Positions 32,526-41,038 of a stretch of DNA of 64,000 bases are shown piece by piece. This DNA comes from Filimonas zeae (lineage in GTDB: Bacteria > Bacteroidota > Bacteroidia > Chitinophagales > Chitinophagaceae). A program made the position numbers and the translations under genes. Below the pieces are notes generated by a model, which ran no database searches, had not been told where the DNA came from, and saw only the letters and a list, made by a program, of their open reading frames with translations. The DNA lies in NCBI RefSeq assembly GCF_014641615.1, contig NZ_BMIB01000005.1:386150-450149 (forward strand), read 5' to 3'. Numbering within the stretch: the stretch's first letter is position 1; every line of letters begins with the position of its first letter.

Positions 32526-33989
32526 CTAGCGTTTTTTCAGCCACACTTCAGGGTTCAGATTAGTTTTATCGTTCGATACCATAAAAGTAATCTGGCCCTC
32601 TCCATCATCTCCTTCTGCGGCTTTACCCAGTAAAGTGCCTGCCTTTACTTTATCACCTCTGCTTACATTGGCAGACGAAAGGTTGCTATAGGTAGTGAAA
32701 TACTTACCGTGAATAATAATTACCGCCTGTGTTCCGCCCATATCAGCTACCGTAGATACTTCTCCATCGGCCACCGACTTAACGCTAATGCCTTTGGGTG
32801 TGGAGATAGTAATACCATCGCTTACACCGCGCAGGTTGGTACCCGGAATAGTATAAGGCCCGAAATGGATAGAAACGAAACCCTTATCTACCGGCCATGG
32901 TAATCTTCCCCTATTGCTTTCGAAGTTCAGCGACATGGTTAAGCCTTCAGGCGTAGATTCAAATACGTTGTAATCTCTGTTGGAAACGCCACCGCTGGTG
33001 CCCACCATACCTGTAACCGTTTCTGTAGGCCTGGGAGTAGTTTTAGGAGGTTGCTGTACCGTTGTTGTTTTATCCGGAGCAGCCGTAGCCGGAGTAGTTG
33101 GCGTGGCTGGTTTATTCTGCGCAGCCCTTTCTGCGGCTGCTTTGTCTGCCGCTGCTTTCTCAGCTGCTGCGGCTATTTTACGTTTGCGTTCTTCTTCTGC
33201 TGCGGCTCTGTCACGCGCTTCTTTCTCTCTGGCTAAACGCTCTTTTTCCTGTCTTATGCGCTCTTCCCGCTCGCGGCGGATAGCTATCTGTAATGCCTTG
33301 TTCAGTTTTTCACGAGCCTGCTGATGTGCTTTGATCTGAGAAGCAATATCTGATTCCTGACCTTTCAGCACCTCTACCACTTTATCCTTCTCTTTCTTGT
33401 CATCTTCCAGCACCACCAGTTGCTGGCCATGCTCTTTCAGCGCTTTATTCTTATCCGTTTTGCTGTTGGTAAGAAAGTTGGCTTTCTCCCCCAGTACCTG
33501 CTGGGTTTTTACAATGTTATCTACCTGGGTGGTACGATACTGGCGGTAGCTTCTCAGGTAAGCAACCCGCTTCATAGCATCGTTAAAACTGGTGGCGGAA
33601 AAGATAAAGTTGAGATAGTCGTAGTTACTGCGGTTTTTGTAAGCAAACACCAGGCTTTGTGCATAGTTCTGCTTCAGCGTATCCAGCTCACGGCGCATGC
33701 GGTTCATCTCCAGCGTGGTGAGATAAATATCGTCATCAATACGCCTCAGATCTTTGTTGAGTGTAGAAACCAGTTCTTCCCGGGCGCGGATTTTACGCTG
33801 AACCAATGCGAGCTGACCAATAGACTGCTTCTTGTTCTTCTTGATTTCATCGTAGGTTTTATTCAGCTCCGCCAGTTCCTGTTGCAGATCCTGCTGTTTT
33901 TTCTGGATCTCTTCTCGTGTCTGCTGGGCAATACCTGAAAAGGCTACCAGTAGCGCAATAAGGGAAAAAAACAGCTTCTTTGTCATCAT
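32526..33989 (-). CDS. EnvC-like murein hydrolase activator (degenerate LytM domain)
   Basis: 487 aa. Signal peptide 1-21 (ends SGIAQQT), a long coiled coil (22-260), an Ala/Pro/Thr-rich linker (about 265-330: AAEKAAADKAAAERAA, TPTTPATAAP), and a C-terminal M23/LytM domain (375-487). The zinc ligands of active M23 peptidases are not all there: GVSDGITI lacks the first His, and YSNLSS replaces the YxHL motif. This matches EnvC, which does not cut peptidoglycan but activates amidases at the division site. It lies 67 bp downstream of the DUF4292 lipoprotein gene, and converges on bshA with 1 bp between stops. Confidence 0.9.
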   Translation of the reverse strand: MMTKKLFFSLIALLVAFSGIAQQTREEIQKKQQDLQQELAELNKTYDEIKKNKKQSIGQLALVQRKIRAREELVSTLNKDLRRIDDDIYLTTLEMNRMRRELDTLKQNYAQSLVFAYKNRSNYDYLNFIFSATSFNDAMKRVAYLRSYRQYRTTQVDNIVKTQQVLGEKANFLTNSKTDKNKALKEHGQQLVVLEDDKKEKDKVVEVLKGQESDIASQIKAHQQAREKLNKALQIAIRREREERIRQEKERLAREKEARDRAAAEEERKRKIAAAAEKAAADKAAAERAAQNKPATPTTPATAAPDKTTTVQQPPKTTPRPTETVTGMVGTSGGVSNRDYNVFESTPEGLTMSLNFESNRGRLPWPVDKGFVSIHFGPYTIPGTNLRGVSDGITISTPKGISVKSVADGEVSTVADMGGTQAVIIIHGKYFTTYSNLSSANVSRGDKVKAGTLLGKAAEGDDGEGQITFMVSNDKTNLNPEVWLKKR

Positions 33990-34056
33990 GCAAATCCGGT
34001 TTTATAATGGGTTCTAGTCTACCTGCTACAAAGTAAACGTTGACTGGTTAATAAAA

Positions 34057-34878
34057 TTACTTCTTCTTAAAGTTTTTAGGAATATTAAACGGGAAACTCA
34101 CCGGCTGATCGAAAGCATACTTTTTAAAGTCCAGTGTTACATCCAGCTTGGAATGCTCCGCTACCGATATTCTGCGGTAGGTGGAGAAGTTAACGCCTGT
34201 GTTATTCTCATACTTGTCAAAGGAGATATCACAGGTACGGTTTCTTACCGAATCCACATCATCCAGCTTGCTATGCAGCACCTTGCTTTCATCAACGTTA
34301 ATTGTAATCAGGTGTTTGAACAGTTTGCCTATTAACAGTACCTGCAACCCATTGCTGGCATTTTTGTAAGAAACCATTTTGCCATCGATAAACACAGGGT
34401 TACCTATAATAACATCCTGAAGTGTATAAAAATCAAAGGGGATCTGGGTAAGCTCCTGCAGATATTCGATACTTCTCATCTGCACTGTTTTCTTAATCTT
34501 GTTCATCAACCGCACACTGTCTTTGGTTACCAGTAAACGGAAACCTTCAATGTTCAGCGGGCCGGTTAACGATACCCAGATAGCACTGTCTTTCTGCATC
34601 TGAATATTGGCAGTGGCTCCATCCCCTCCATTCTTATCTTCATACTCTACCTTTATTTTGGCAGTGAAGGTGTTGAAGGGTATTTTATTAGTTTGCAGCT
34701 TTTTTACTTCCGTTCTTACCAGCGACAGCGAATCTACCACATCTTCTTTCTTCACCACCACTTTAGTAACGGTGTCTTTTTTAGAAATAGCATTCTCTAT
34801 GCGCTGCACTTTTTTTGCAGGCTTACAGGCGGCCGCCAGTAGTAAACAGGCGCCGAGTGTATATAAAACAGACTTCAT
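34057..34878 (-). CDS. DUF4292 lipoprotein
   Basis: 273 aa from ATG at 34878 (MKSVLYTLGACLLLAAACKP); an upstream TTG frame is not needed. A lipobox LLAAAC with Cys 18 marks a lipoprotein. The body is beta rich: IPFNTFTAKIKVEYEDKNG, WVSLTGPLNIEGFRLLVTKDSVRLMNK. The fold resembles the LolA/LolB-type half barrel of outer-membrane lipoprotein carriers, and DUF4292 proteins are widespread in Bacteroidota. Its function is not established. It starts 10 nt after the dut stop, so they share an mRNA; envC-like follows. Confidence 0.87.
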   Translation of the reverse strand: MKSVLYTLGACLLLAAACKPAKKVQRIENAISKKDTVTKVVVKKEDVVDSLSLVRTEVKKLQTNKIPFNTFTAKIKVEYEDKNGGDGATANIQMQKDSAIWVSLTGPLNIEGFRLLVTKDSVRLMNKIKKTVQMRSIEYLQELTQIPFDFYTLQDVIIGNPVFIDGKMVSYKNASNGLQVLLIGKLFKHLITINVDESKVLHSKLDDVDSVRNRTCDISFDKYENNTGVNFSTYRRISVAEHSKLDVTLDFKKYAFDQPVSFPFNIPKNFKKK

Positions 34879-34888
34879 GAATTGTTTT

Positions 34889-35332
34889 TTAAATTTTGCC
34901 GGTATGGCCAAAGCCGCCGCTTCCTCTTTCCGTAGTTTCCAGATCGGTAACCACTTCCCAGTTAATCTGAGATACCTGTTGAATTACCATCTGGGCTATG
35001 CGGTCGCCAGACTGAATAGTCTGGGCCTCATTGGAAAGATTAATCAGAATCACCTTAATCTCGCCCCTGTAATCCGCATCAATCGTGCCAGGGGAATTGA
35101 GGCAGGTAAGGCCCTGTTTGATAGCCAGACCACTGCGGGGTCTTATCTGAGCTTCAAACCCGTCTGGCAACGCTATAAACAGGCCGGTTGGTACCAGATA
35201 CCGCTCCAGCGGCTGCAGGGTAACAGGTTCGGAGATACAGGCACGAATGTCCATTCCGGCCGAACCTGTTGTTGCATAAGCGGGGAGAGAGAACCCCGAT
35301 TGGTTGATGATTTTGACACTTATTTTTTCCAC
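34889..35332 (-). CDS. dut: deoxyuridine 5'-triphosphate nucleotidohydrolase (dUTPase)
   Basis: 147 aa from GTG at 35332. All five trimeric dUTPase motifs are present: GSAGMDIRA, RPRSGLA, NSPGTIDADYRGE, GDRIAQMV and ERGSGGFGHTG. The enzyme hydrolyses dUTP to dUMP and pyrophosphate, keeping uracil out of DNA. An upstream TTG at 35350 lies before the -7 box TAGTTTTG (35345-35338) ends, so GTG at 35332, 5 nt after the box, is preferred. Transcribed with ispF upstream and the DUF4292 gene downstream. Confidence 0.95.
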   Translation of the reverse strand: MEKISVKIINQSGFSLPAYATTGSAGMDIRACISEPVTLQPLERYLVPTGLFIALPDGFEAQIRPRSGLAIKQGLTCLNSPGTIDADYRGEIKVILINLSNEAQTIQSGDRIAQMVIQQVSQINWEVVTDLETTERGSGGFGHTGKI

Positions 35333-35337
35333 GGTGG

Positions 35338-35345
35338 CAAAACTA
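35338..35345 (-). promoter_or_regulatory. -7 promoter box of dut (near leaderless)
   Basis: Minus-strand TAGTTTTG, 5 nt before the GTG start at 35332. Predicts a leader of 0-1 nt and decides the start choice. Confidence 0.5.
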
Positions 35346-35374
35346 AGCAACTTGTGGTAATATTAAATACCGCA

Positions 35375-35854
35375 TTAAACACCACGTAGTAATACGCTGG
35401 CATAAGCTACTACGCCTTCTTCCCGGCCCACAAAACCCAGTTGCTCTGTAGTAGTAGCTTTAATAGATACATCTTTAACCGTAATACCCAATATACCAGC
35501 AATAGCTTCCTGCATCTGCGGTACAAACGGTTTTATTTTAGGTGCCTGCAGACAAAGGGTACTGTCTATATTCACCACCTCATACCCTTCGTCCTTAATC
35601 AGCTTACTGGTACGTTGCAGCAGAATTTTACTATCAATACCTTTAAACTCCATAGAGGTATCCGGAAAATGTACACCAATATCGCCCAGGCAGGCCGCCC
35701 CCAGCATAGCATCGCAAATAGCATGTAACAATACATCGGCATCACTATGTCCTACCGCTCCTTTACTGTGAGGTACCAATATACCACCCAGCCACAATTC
35801 ACGTCCTTCTGCCAGTTGGTGAAAATCTACACCTGATCCTATTCTTATGGTCAT
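35375..35854 (-). CDS. ispF: 2-C-methyl-D-erythritol 2,4-cyclodiphosphate synthase
   Basis: 159 aa from ATG at 35854 (MTIRIGSGVDFHQL); the longer frame to 35896 runs through the promoter. Zinc ligands Asp 9 and His 11 (VDFHQL) and His in GHSDADVLLHAICDAMLGA, the DIGVHFPDTS loop, and C-terminal VSIKATTTEQLGFVGREEGVVAYASVLL are all conserved. It makes MEcPP in the non-mevalonate isoprenoid pathway. Followed 42 bp later by dut. Confidence 0.96.
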   Translation of the reverse strand: MTIRIGSGVDFHQLAEGRELWLGGILVPHSKGAVGHSDADVLLHAICDAMLGAACLGDIGVHFPDTSMEFKGIDSKILLQRTSKLIKDEGYEVVNIDSTLCLQAPKIKPFVPQMQEAIAGILGITVKDVSIKATTTEQLGFVGREEGVVAYASVLLRGV

Positions 35855-35870
35855 ATTCAGAAAATTAAAA

Positions 35871-35911
35871 AGCCAAAAGTAAAGGGCAAAACCCACCCTT
35901 TACTTTTGGCT
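35871..35911 (-). terminator. terminator of porV with the ispF promoter in its arm
   Basis: AGCCAAAAGTAAAGGG (35871-35886) and CCCTTTACTTTTGGCT (35896-35911) are a perfect 16-bp inverted repeat with a 9-nt loop. In the porV mRNA the stem is followed by TTTTTAATTTT. The 3' arm on the minus strand contains TACTTTTG (35881-35874), the probable ispF -7 box. Confidence 0.9.
35874..35881 (-). promoter_or_regulatory. -7 promoter box of ispF
   Basis: Minus-strand TACTTTTG, exact match to TAnnTTTG, inside the terminator stem. Predicted start near 35869, a 15-nt leader before ATG at 35854. Confidence 0.5.
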
Positions 35912-35934
35912 GCTATAAATATTATATAAATGGC

Positions 35935-37077
35935 TTAGCCTTTACCACCTCCGGAAAGGTCGAAAGTAATGCCAAAGCGAACCGTGTTCGACAATGGATT
36001 ACGTGTTACTCCGGAACCGGAAGGGATAAGGTAAGAGAAGTTGGCACCGATAAAAGAATAACGCACACCTGCGCCCATGGTAATATACTTACGACCTCCC
36101 TGAGATTTGTCTTCGTAGAAATAACCTGCTCTGGCAAAAAACTGGTTCACATAAGAAAACTCAGCACCGCCGGACAGCTGAAGGGTTTTAAAACCGCCAT
36201 TATTGCCACCAAACGATTTAAACCAGCTTTCAAACACGTTTCTGTTATAATAGTCATCTCTGTCATCAGCAGTAGGCTCAGCAGGCAAAGCCGGTACCAG
36301 CAATTTATTAATGTCTGCCCCAAAGGTTAATTTGGAATCCTCATCCAATACAAAAGTATAAGCACCACCTATTCCCATATTAGCGGGTATATAATCTCTC
36401 TGCGATGCATTATTGGTATAACTGATACGGGTACCCAGGTTAGAAAGTACTACCCCCCAGGTAAAGCCCTGGCCTGCATCATCCAGATGGTTGCCATAAA
36501 CAGACAGATCAGCAGCAAAAGCATTTCCTGGCTTGTAGTTTACATTACCAACCGGCCCTGTAACCAGTTTGGAATTAATATATCTCAGCTGAACACCCAG
36601 CGATAATTTACTGCTTAGTTTACGGGCATACCCCAGATCAAAGGCCAACTCGCGGGGGGTAGAGGCCCCCAGTGGCTGGTTGTCCATATTAGTAAACTGA
36701 ATATTACCCATATTAAAATAACGCAACGATCCGGTAAGCGCTGATTCATTATCCAGTTGATGATAACCAGCCAGTGTGGCCAGGTACACATCATTGGTTA
36801 TATCGCTCAGCCACGGGGTGTAGGTAAGCCCCAGTGCTGTTTTTTGGGTGGCAAAAGGTACCTTAGCCTGGTTCCAGAAAGAGGAATTAGCATCGGGTGT
36901 AGTGGCAATGCCTACATCGCCCATACCGCCAGCTCTGGCATCGGGTGAAATTCGTAAAAAAGGAACAGCACTGGTTACAACATTTATGTTTCCGTTTTGT
37001 GCATAGGCCTTTTTGGTGTTTCCTGACAGCATTATTGCAGCAAATAATGCAGTCGCCCTGAAAGCAATCAGTTTCAT
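35935..37077 (-). CDS. porV: type IX secretion outer membrane protein PorV
   Basis: 380 aa. Signal peptide (1-26, ends KKAYAQNG), then the PorV/PorQ family start VTSAVPFLRISPDARAGGMGDVGIATTPDANS, and a FadL-like 14-strand barrel ending VRFGITFDLSGG. PorV is the shuttle subunit that takes cargo from the translocon SprA to the attachment complex with PorU sortase. porU is not next to it, unlike in Flavobacterium; instead a gldJ-like gene is divergent. Confidence 0.93.
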   Translation of the reverse strand: MKLIAFRATALFAAIMLSGNTKKAYAQNGNINVVTSAVPFLRISPDARAGGMGDVGIATTPDANSSFWNQAKVPFATQKTALGLTYTPWLSDITNDVYLATLAGYHQLDNESALTGSLRYFNMGNIQFTNMDNQPLGASTPRELAFDLGYARKLSSKLSLGVQLRYINSKLVTGPVGNVNYKPGNAFAADLSVYGNHLDDAGQGFTWGVVLSNLGTRISYTNNASQRDYIPANMGIGGAYTFVLDEDSKLTFGADINKLLVPALPAEPTADDRDDYYNRNVFESWFKSFGGNNGGFKTLQLSGGAEFSYVNQFFARAGYFYEDKSQGGRKYITMGAGVRYSFIGANFSYLIPSGSGVTRNPLSNTVRFGITFDLSGGGKG

Positions 37078-37398
37078 TTAGAGTTTTTTGGTGATGGTTA
37101 AATCAGGCACGCCTATATCAGTTTCTGATACGGGTGATTTTTGTTAGCCTGTTGTTTTTTAGCGTAGAAGTTGACTCAAATAATGTCGGATTTACTGGTT
37201 AGGGCCTTTATGGCTTTTTGCGTTGCCCTGCAAATATGTTAAAATTAAGGTAACCTGGGAAGTTTTCCATCTATTTTTTAATTAGCCCCTTCTCCCCTAT
37301 ATTTGAAGCGAAAACGTTTATATTCGCAATTCTCTTCGATTACTTGCAATATTTTTGAAAAACCAAACGTTAAATAATCAGCTAAAACTGGTGTATAA
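37078..37398. other. divergent porV/gldJ-like promoter region
   Basis: 321 bp without a gene between the two divergent starts. It holds a clear plus-strand -7 box TATATTTG (37298-37305) for the gldJ-like gene and, on the minus strand, CATATTTG (near 37231), one mismatch from consensus, as a candidate for porV. I see no operator or structured RNA. Confidence 0.6.
37298..37305 (+). promoter_or_regulatory. -7 promoter box of the gldJ-like gene
   Basis: TATATTTG, exact match; the region 19 nt upstream is TTTT rather than TTTG. Predicted start near 37310, leader about 88 nt. Confidence 0.5.
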
Positions 37399-38940
37399 AT
37401 GCAACAAAGACTCAGGAATTGTACGTTGCTGATCGCAACCCTTGGCAGTTTTGCTGCCTGTAAACCCAAACAAGCCAAGTCGGACGTTACCGGCTGGGCA
37501 TACAACGATGGCAAGAAATCCTCAGGTTTTTACGTAGCCAAACCCAAAGACATCAAAACCGGTCCGGGCCTTGTATTTGTTCAGGGTGGTACTTTCACCA
37601 TGGGAGCGACTCAGGAAGATGTAATGGGAGATTGGAACAACGTACCCCGTCGTATTACCATTAACTCATTTTTCATGGATAAAACGGAAGTGGCAAACGT
37701 TCACTACCGTGAATACCTCTACTGGCTGGAAAACGTGTTTCAGGACCCTCAGTACGAAGTGGTGGTTAAAGGTGCAAAACCTGATACCCTGGTATGGCGT
37801 AGTGAGCTGAGCTATAACGAACCGCTGGTTGAATATTATTTCCGTCACCCTTCTTACAACTACTATCCTGTAGTAGGCGTTACCTGGAAACAGGCGTATG
37901 ACTTTTGTATCTGGCGTACTGACCGTGTAAACGAAAAGGAACTGATTGACAAAGGTTATCAGAGCCAGAACGTACTGAAGCAGGAATTAAATGGTGGTGG
38001 TCAGGAAAACTTCAACACCAAGTCTTACCTGATGGGTGAGTACCAGGGTGTACCCGGCAGACCTAAAAAGAATCCGCTGAAAGATGCACAAGGTCGTCCA
38101 CGTAACACTGTAAAATTTGAAGACGGTATTTTATTACCTGATTACCGCCTGCCTACAGAAGCAGAATGGGAATATGCAGCACTAGGTTTGATTACTGAAA
38201 ACCCGCAACAACGTAAAAGCGAAAAGCAACGTGGTGAGGAATTGATCAGCAACAAACAGATGTATAGCTGGAAAAACGATGGTTATGATAACCTGCGTGC
38301 TACCCGTAAGGGCAACTGGCAGGGTGCCTTCCTGGCTAACTTTAAGCGTGGTAATGGTGACTACATGGGTACTCCCGGTGGTTTGAATGACCGTTCTGCC
38401 TATCCTTCTGCAGTAACAGCTTTCTTCCCCAACGGCTTTGGCTTATATAACATGTCTGGTAACGTAAACGAATGGGTAGCTGACGTTTACAGACCAACTA
38501 CCGGTGTGGATGAAGATGATGTGAGCCCATTCCGTGGTAACGAATTTAAAAAGGTAGATGTATCCGGCGGCGAGGGTAACCTGCGCGACAGCATGGGTAG
38601 AATTAAATACATCCCTGAAAGTGACTCAGCACTCCGCATGCGTCGTAACTATCAGAAATACTACGCAGTAAACTACCTGGATGGTGACTCTTTAAGCGCC
38701 TCTTCTTATGGCTACGGTGTAACTACACTGATCAGCGATAAATCAAGAGTAATTAAAGGTGGTAGCTGGAACGATATGCCTTATTGGTTAAGCCCTGGAG
38801 CACGCCGCTTCCTGGAAGAAGATCAGAGCAGCAGCACTGTAGGTTTCCGTTGTGCAATGACGCACTATGGTTCTCCTGAAGGTCCGCAGAGCAAGTTCAA
38901 GAATGGTAACTTCTTCCCTACCAGAAGACAGAAAAGATAA
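37399..38940 (+). CDS. gldJ: GldJ-like gliding/type IX secretion lipoprotein (SUMF1 domain)
   Basis: 513 aa. Lipobox region LIATLGSFAAC with Cys 21. An FGE/SUMF1 fold covers most of the chain: GLVFVQGGTFTMGATQ, INSFFMDKTEVANVHYREYL, YPVVGVTWKQAYDFCIW, YRLPTEAEWEYAA, GLYNMSGNVNEWVADVY, and KGGSWNDMPYWLSPGARRFL with GFRCAM at the end. GldJ is a lipoprotein required for gliding and for stability of GldK in Flavobacterium. The divergent porV supports GldJ rather than GldK, whose gene is at the right end of the window. Confidence 0.9.
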   Translation: MQQRLRNCTLLIATLGSFAACKPKQAKSDVTGWAYNDGKKSSGFYVAKPKDIKTGPGLVFVQGGTFTMGATQEDVMGDWNNVPRRITINSFFMDKTEVANVHYREYLYWLENVFQDPQYEVVVKGAKPDTLVWRSELSYNEPLVEYYFRHPSYNYYPVVGVTWKQAYDFCIWRTDRVNEKELIDKGYQSQNVLKQELNGGGQENFNTKSYLMGEYQGVPGRPKKNPLKDAQGRPRNTVKFEDGILLPDYRLPTEAEWEYAALGLITENPQQRKSEKQRGEELISNKQMYSWKNDGYDNLRATRKGNWQGAFLANFKRGNGDYMGTPGGLNDRSAYPSAVTAFFPNGFGLYNMSGNVNEWVADVYRPTTGVDEDDVSPFRGNEFKKVDVSGGEGNLRDSMGRIKYIPESDSALRMRRNYQKYYAVNYLDGDSLSASSYGYGVTTLISDKSRVIKGGSWNDMPYWLSPGARRFLEEDQSSSTVGFRCAMTHYGSPEGPQSKFKNGNFFPTRRQKR

Positions 38941-38955
38941 GGAAAAGGTAAATAC

Positions 38956-38995
38956 AAAAAAGAGCCATCCGCATTCGTTGCAGGGTGGCTTTTTT
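38956..38995 (+). terminator. terminator of the gldJ-like gene
   Basis: AGCCATCC (38963-38970) pairs with GGGTGGCT (38983-38990; one G-U), flanked by AAAAAAG and TTTTTTG. A strong intrinsic terminator 15 bp after the stop. Confidence 0.85.
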
Positions 38996-39040
38996 GTTTC
39001 TGTGCATCTGTTAGTTAACTTGCTTTAAAATTTACTCAGC

Positions 39041-40327
39041 GTGGACATAGCAGCATTATATTCTCTTTTCAAAAAACATCCGTCAGTACAAACAGATACC
39101 CGGAAATTACAGGCAGGAGATTTGTTCTTTGCCCTCAAAGGCCCCAGCTTTAACGGCAACCAGTTTGCCCTGCAGGCGCTGGAAGCAGGCGCCGCTTACG
39201 CCATTATTGATGAAGCACCGGCTATGCCTAACAACAGGCTGATACTGATAAATGATGTATTATCCACGTTACAACAACTGGCAGGCTACCACCGCAGTCA
39301 GTTCAACATCCCTTTTATAGCTATTACCGGTAGCAACGGCAAAACCACCACCAAGGAACTGGTGCATGCAGTACTGAACGCGCATTTTACCACCTCTACC
39401 ACGCAGGGCAACCTCAACAATCATATAGGCATTCCACTTACACTGTTACGCGTACCCGCAAATGCACAAATGGCTGTAGTGGAAATGGGAGCGAACCACC
39501 AGAAAGAAATTGAAGGATACTGTGCTTATACACGCCCTACACACGGTATAATAACCAATGCGGGGAAAGCCCATTTAGAAGGCTTCGGGGGCGTAGAGGG
39601 CGTTAAAAAGGGCAAAGGAGAGTTATTTGATTTTCTCCGTGCAAACGATGGTACCGCTTTTGCATTTGACGACTACGATTACCTGCATAAAATGAGCCAG
39701 GGCATCCAGGAGATTGTATGGTATGGCACAGAAAAAGGGAATATCACCGGTTCCGTGCTGGCCAGTGAACCTTTTTTACAGGTAGCGATTCACCAGGGAG
39801 CTTCTTTTGCCTCTCTTCAAACCCAACTGGTAGGAGATTATAACTTACCAAACGTACTTTGCGCCATTACCATCGGCAAATATTTTGGTGTACCCGACGA
39901 TGCCATTAAACAGGCGATAGAAAACTATAAACCTGGCAACAGCCGCTCCCAGCTGGTAGAAAAGGGCACCAACTCAATTATACTCGATGCCTATAACGCC
40001 AACCCTTCCAGCATGCGGGCAGCCATTCAGAACTTTGCAGCCTTACAAGCGCCGTCAAAAGTGTTACTGCTTGGTGCTATGATGGAACTGGGCCCTGAAA
40101 GCCAGCAGGAGCATCAGGCACTGGCAAACCTGCTGCAACAATATTCCTGGAAGCAGGTAGTGTTGGTAGGTGGAGACTTTAAAAATGTAACCTCACCTTA
40201 TCTGTATCTGGAAGATGCCTTACAGGCCCGCGAATGGTTGCAACAGCAGCATTTTGAACATACACATATACTGGTGAAAGGTTCACGCAGCACGGGAATG
40301 GAGCGGGTACTTGCGGAGCAATTATAG
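39041..40327 (+). CDS. murF: UDP-N-acetylmuramoyl-tripeptide--D-alanyl-D-alanine ligase
   Basis: 428 aa from GTG at 39041. Mur ligase domains: N-terminal UDP-binding (SVQTDTRKLQAGDLFFALKG), ATP site GSNGKTTTK at 97-105, VVEMGANHQKEIEGY, HLEGFGG and the C-terminal ligase domain with LDAYNANPSSMRAAI and LLGAMMELG. It adds D-Ala-D-Ala to the peptidoglycan precursor in the cytoplasm. It stands alone between a terminator and DUF983, not in a mur cluster. Confidence 0.96.
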   Translation: MDIAALYSLFKKHPSVQTDTRKLQAGDLFFALKGPSFNGNQFALQALEAGAAYAIIDEAPAMPNNRLILINDVLSTLQQLAGYHRSQFNIPFIAITGSNGKTTTKELVHAVLNAHFTTSTTQGNLNNHIGIPLTLLRVPANAQMAVVEMGANHQKEIEGYCAYTRPTHGIITNAGKAHLEGFGGVEGVKKGKGELFDFLRANDGTAFAFDDYDYLHKMSQGIQEIVWYGTEKGNITGSVLASEPFLQVAIHQGASFASLQTQLVGDYNLPNVLCAITIGKYFGVPDDAIKQAIENYKPGNSRSQLVEKGTNSIILDAYNANPSSMRAAIQNFAALQAPSKVLLLGAMMELGPESQQEHQALANLLQQYSWKQVVLVGGDFKNVTSPYLYLEDALQAREWLQQQHFEHTHILVKGSRSTGMERVLAEQL

Positions 40328-40336
40328 AATTAATGG

Positions 40337-40344
40337 TACCTTTG
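40337..40344 (+). promoter_or_regulatory. -7 promoter box of the DUF983 gene
   Basis: TACCTTTG, exact TAnnTTTG match, 9 bp after the murF stop. Predicted start near 40349, leader about 27 nt. Confidence 0.5.
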
Positions 40345-40375
40345 CAGCATTGTTCAGTTTTTAACTATCGGATCT

Positions 40376-40843
40376 ATGCAGCGCCCGCACACACATCGTA
40401 AGCCTTTCTATTTCTGGAGCGTATTCAACAACAGATGTCCGCGCTGCCGTAAGGGCAAATTGTTTATTTCAGACAATGCCTATACCCTCAAAGGAAGTAA
40501 GTATATCAAAATGCACACAGACTGCCCCGAATGCGGCCAGCCTACCGAATTAGAAGTAGGTTTTTATTACGGCACCAGCTATGTAAGCTATGCCCTGGGA
40601 GTGGCCGTTTCTGTAGCGGTATTTGTAGCCTGGTGGGTATTACTGGGTATATCCATTTACGATAACAGTTTGTTCTGGTACCTGGGTGTAAACAGTGTGT
40701 TACTGGTGGTGCTACAGCCTTTACTAATGCGTTTGAGCCGTACTTTATGGCTCAGCTGGTTTGTAAAATACGACCCGGATTGGGACCAGAAAGAAGCGAT
40801 AAAGCCCGAACGTATTGTGCCCGAACAAATGGGAAACTGGTAA
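40376..40843 (+). CDS. DUF983 membrane protein with zinc ribbon
   Basis: 155 aa. An N-terminal four-cysteine ribbon (CPRCRKGKLF and DCPECGQPTE), then FYYGTSYVSYALGVAVSVA and two membrane helices (about 65-85 and 95-118), the DUF983 layout. The C-terminal DPDWDQKEAI is typical of the Bacteroidota form. No function is known; a link to cytochrome oxidase assembly is sometimes suggested from neighbours elsewhere, but none is here. Confidence 0.88.
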   Translation: MQRPHTHRKPFYFWSVFNNRCPRCRKGKLFISDNAYTLKGSKYIKMHTDCPECGQPTELEVGFYYGTSYVSYALGVAVSVAVFVAWWVLLGISIYDNSLFWYLGVNSVLLVVLQPLLMRLSRTLWLSWFVKYDPDWDQKEAIKPERIVPEQMGNW

Positions 40844-40917
40844 CCATTAGCTGACTCGGAAGAAAGCAGTTTTCTCCCCCCTTAAATAATAGTGTATTCC
40901 AGCATATCAAAAAATAT

Positions 40918-40955
40918 AAAAGAGTCAGTATCAGGCCTGTGATACTGACTCTTTT
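40918..40955. terminator. bidirectional intrinsic terminator
   Basis: AAAAGAGTCAGTATCA (40918-40933) and TGATACTGACTCTTTT (40940-40955), a perfect 16-bp stem with a 6-nt loop, between the convergent DUF983 gene and the five-gene operon. Confidence 0.92.
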
Positions 40956-41038
40956 CATTAGCTCCTGACGAAAAAGGCTACCGGTTTAAGCCACTCTCAC
41001 AACGGCTTGCTTTACAGAAGCGCCAACCAACCAGTATG

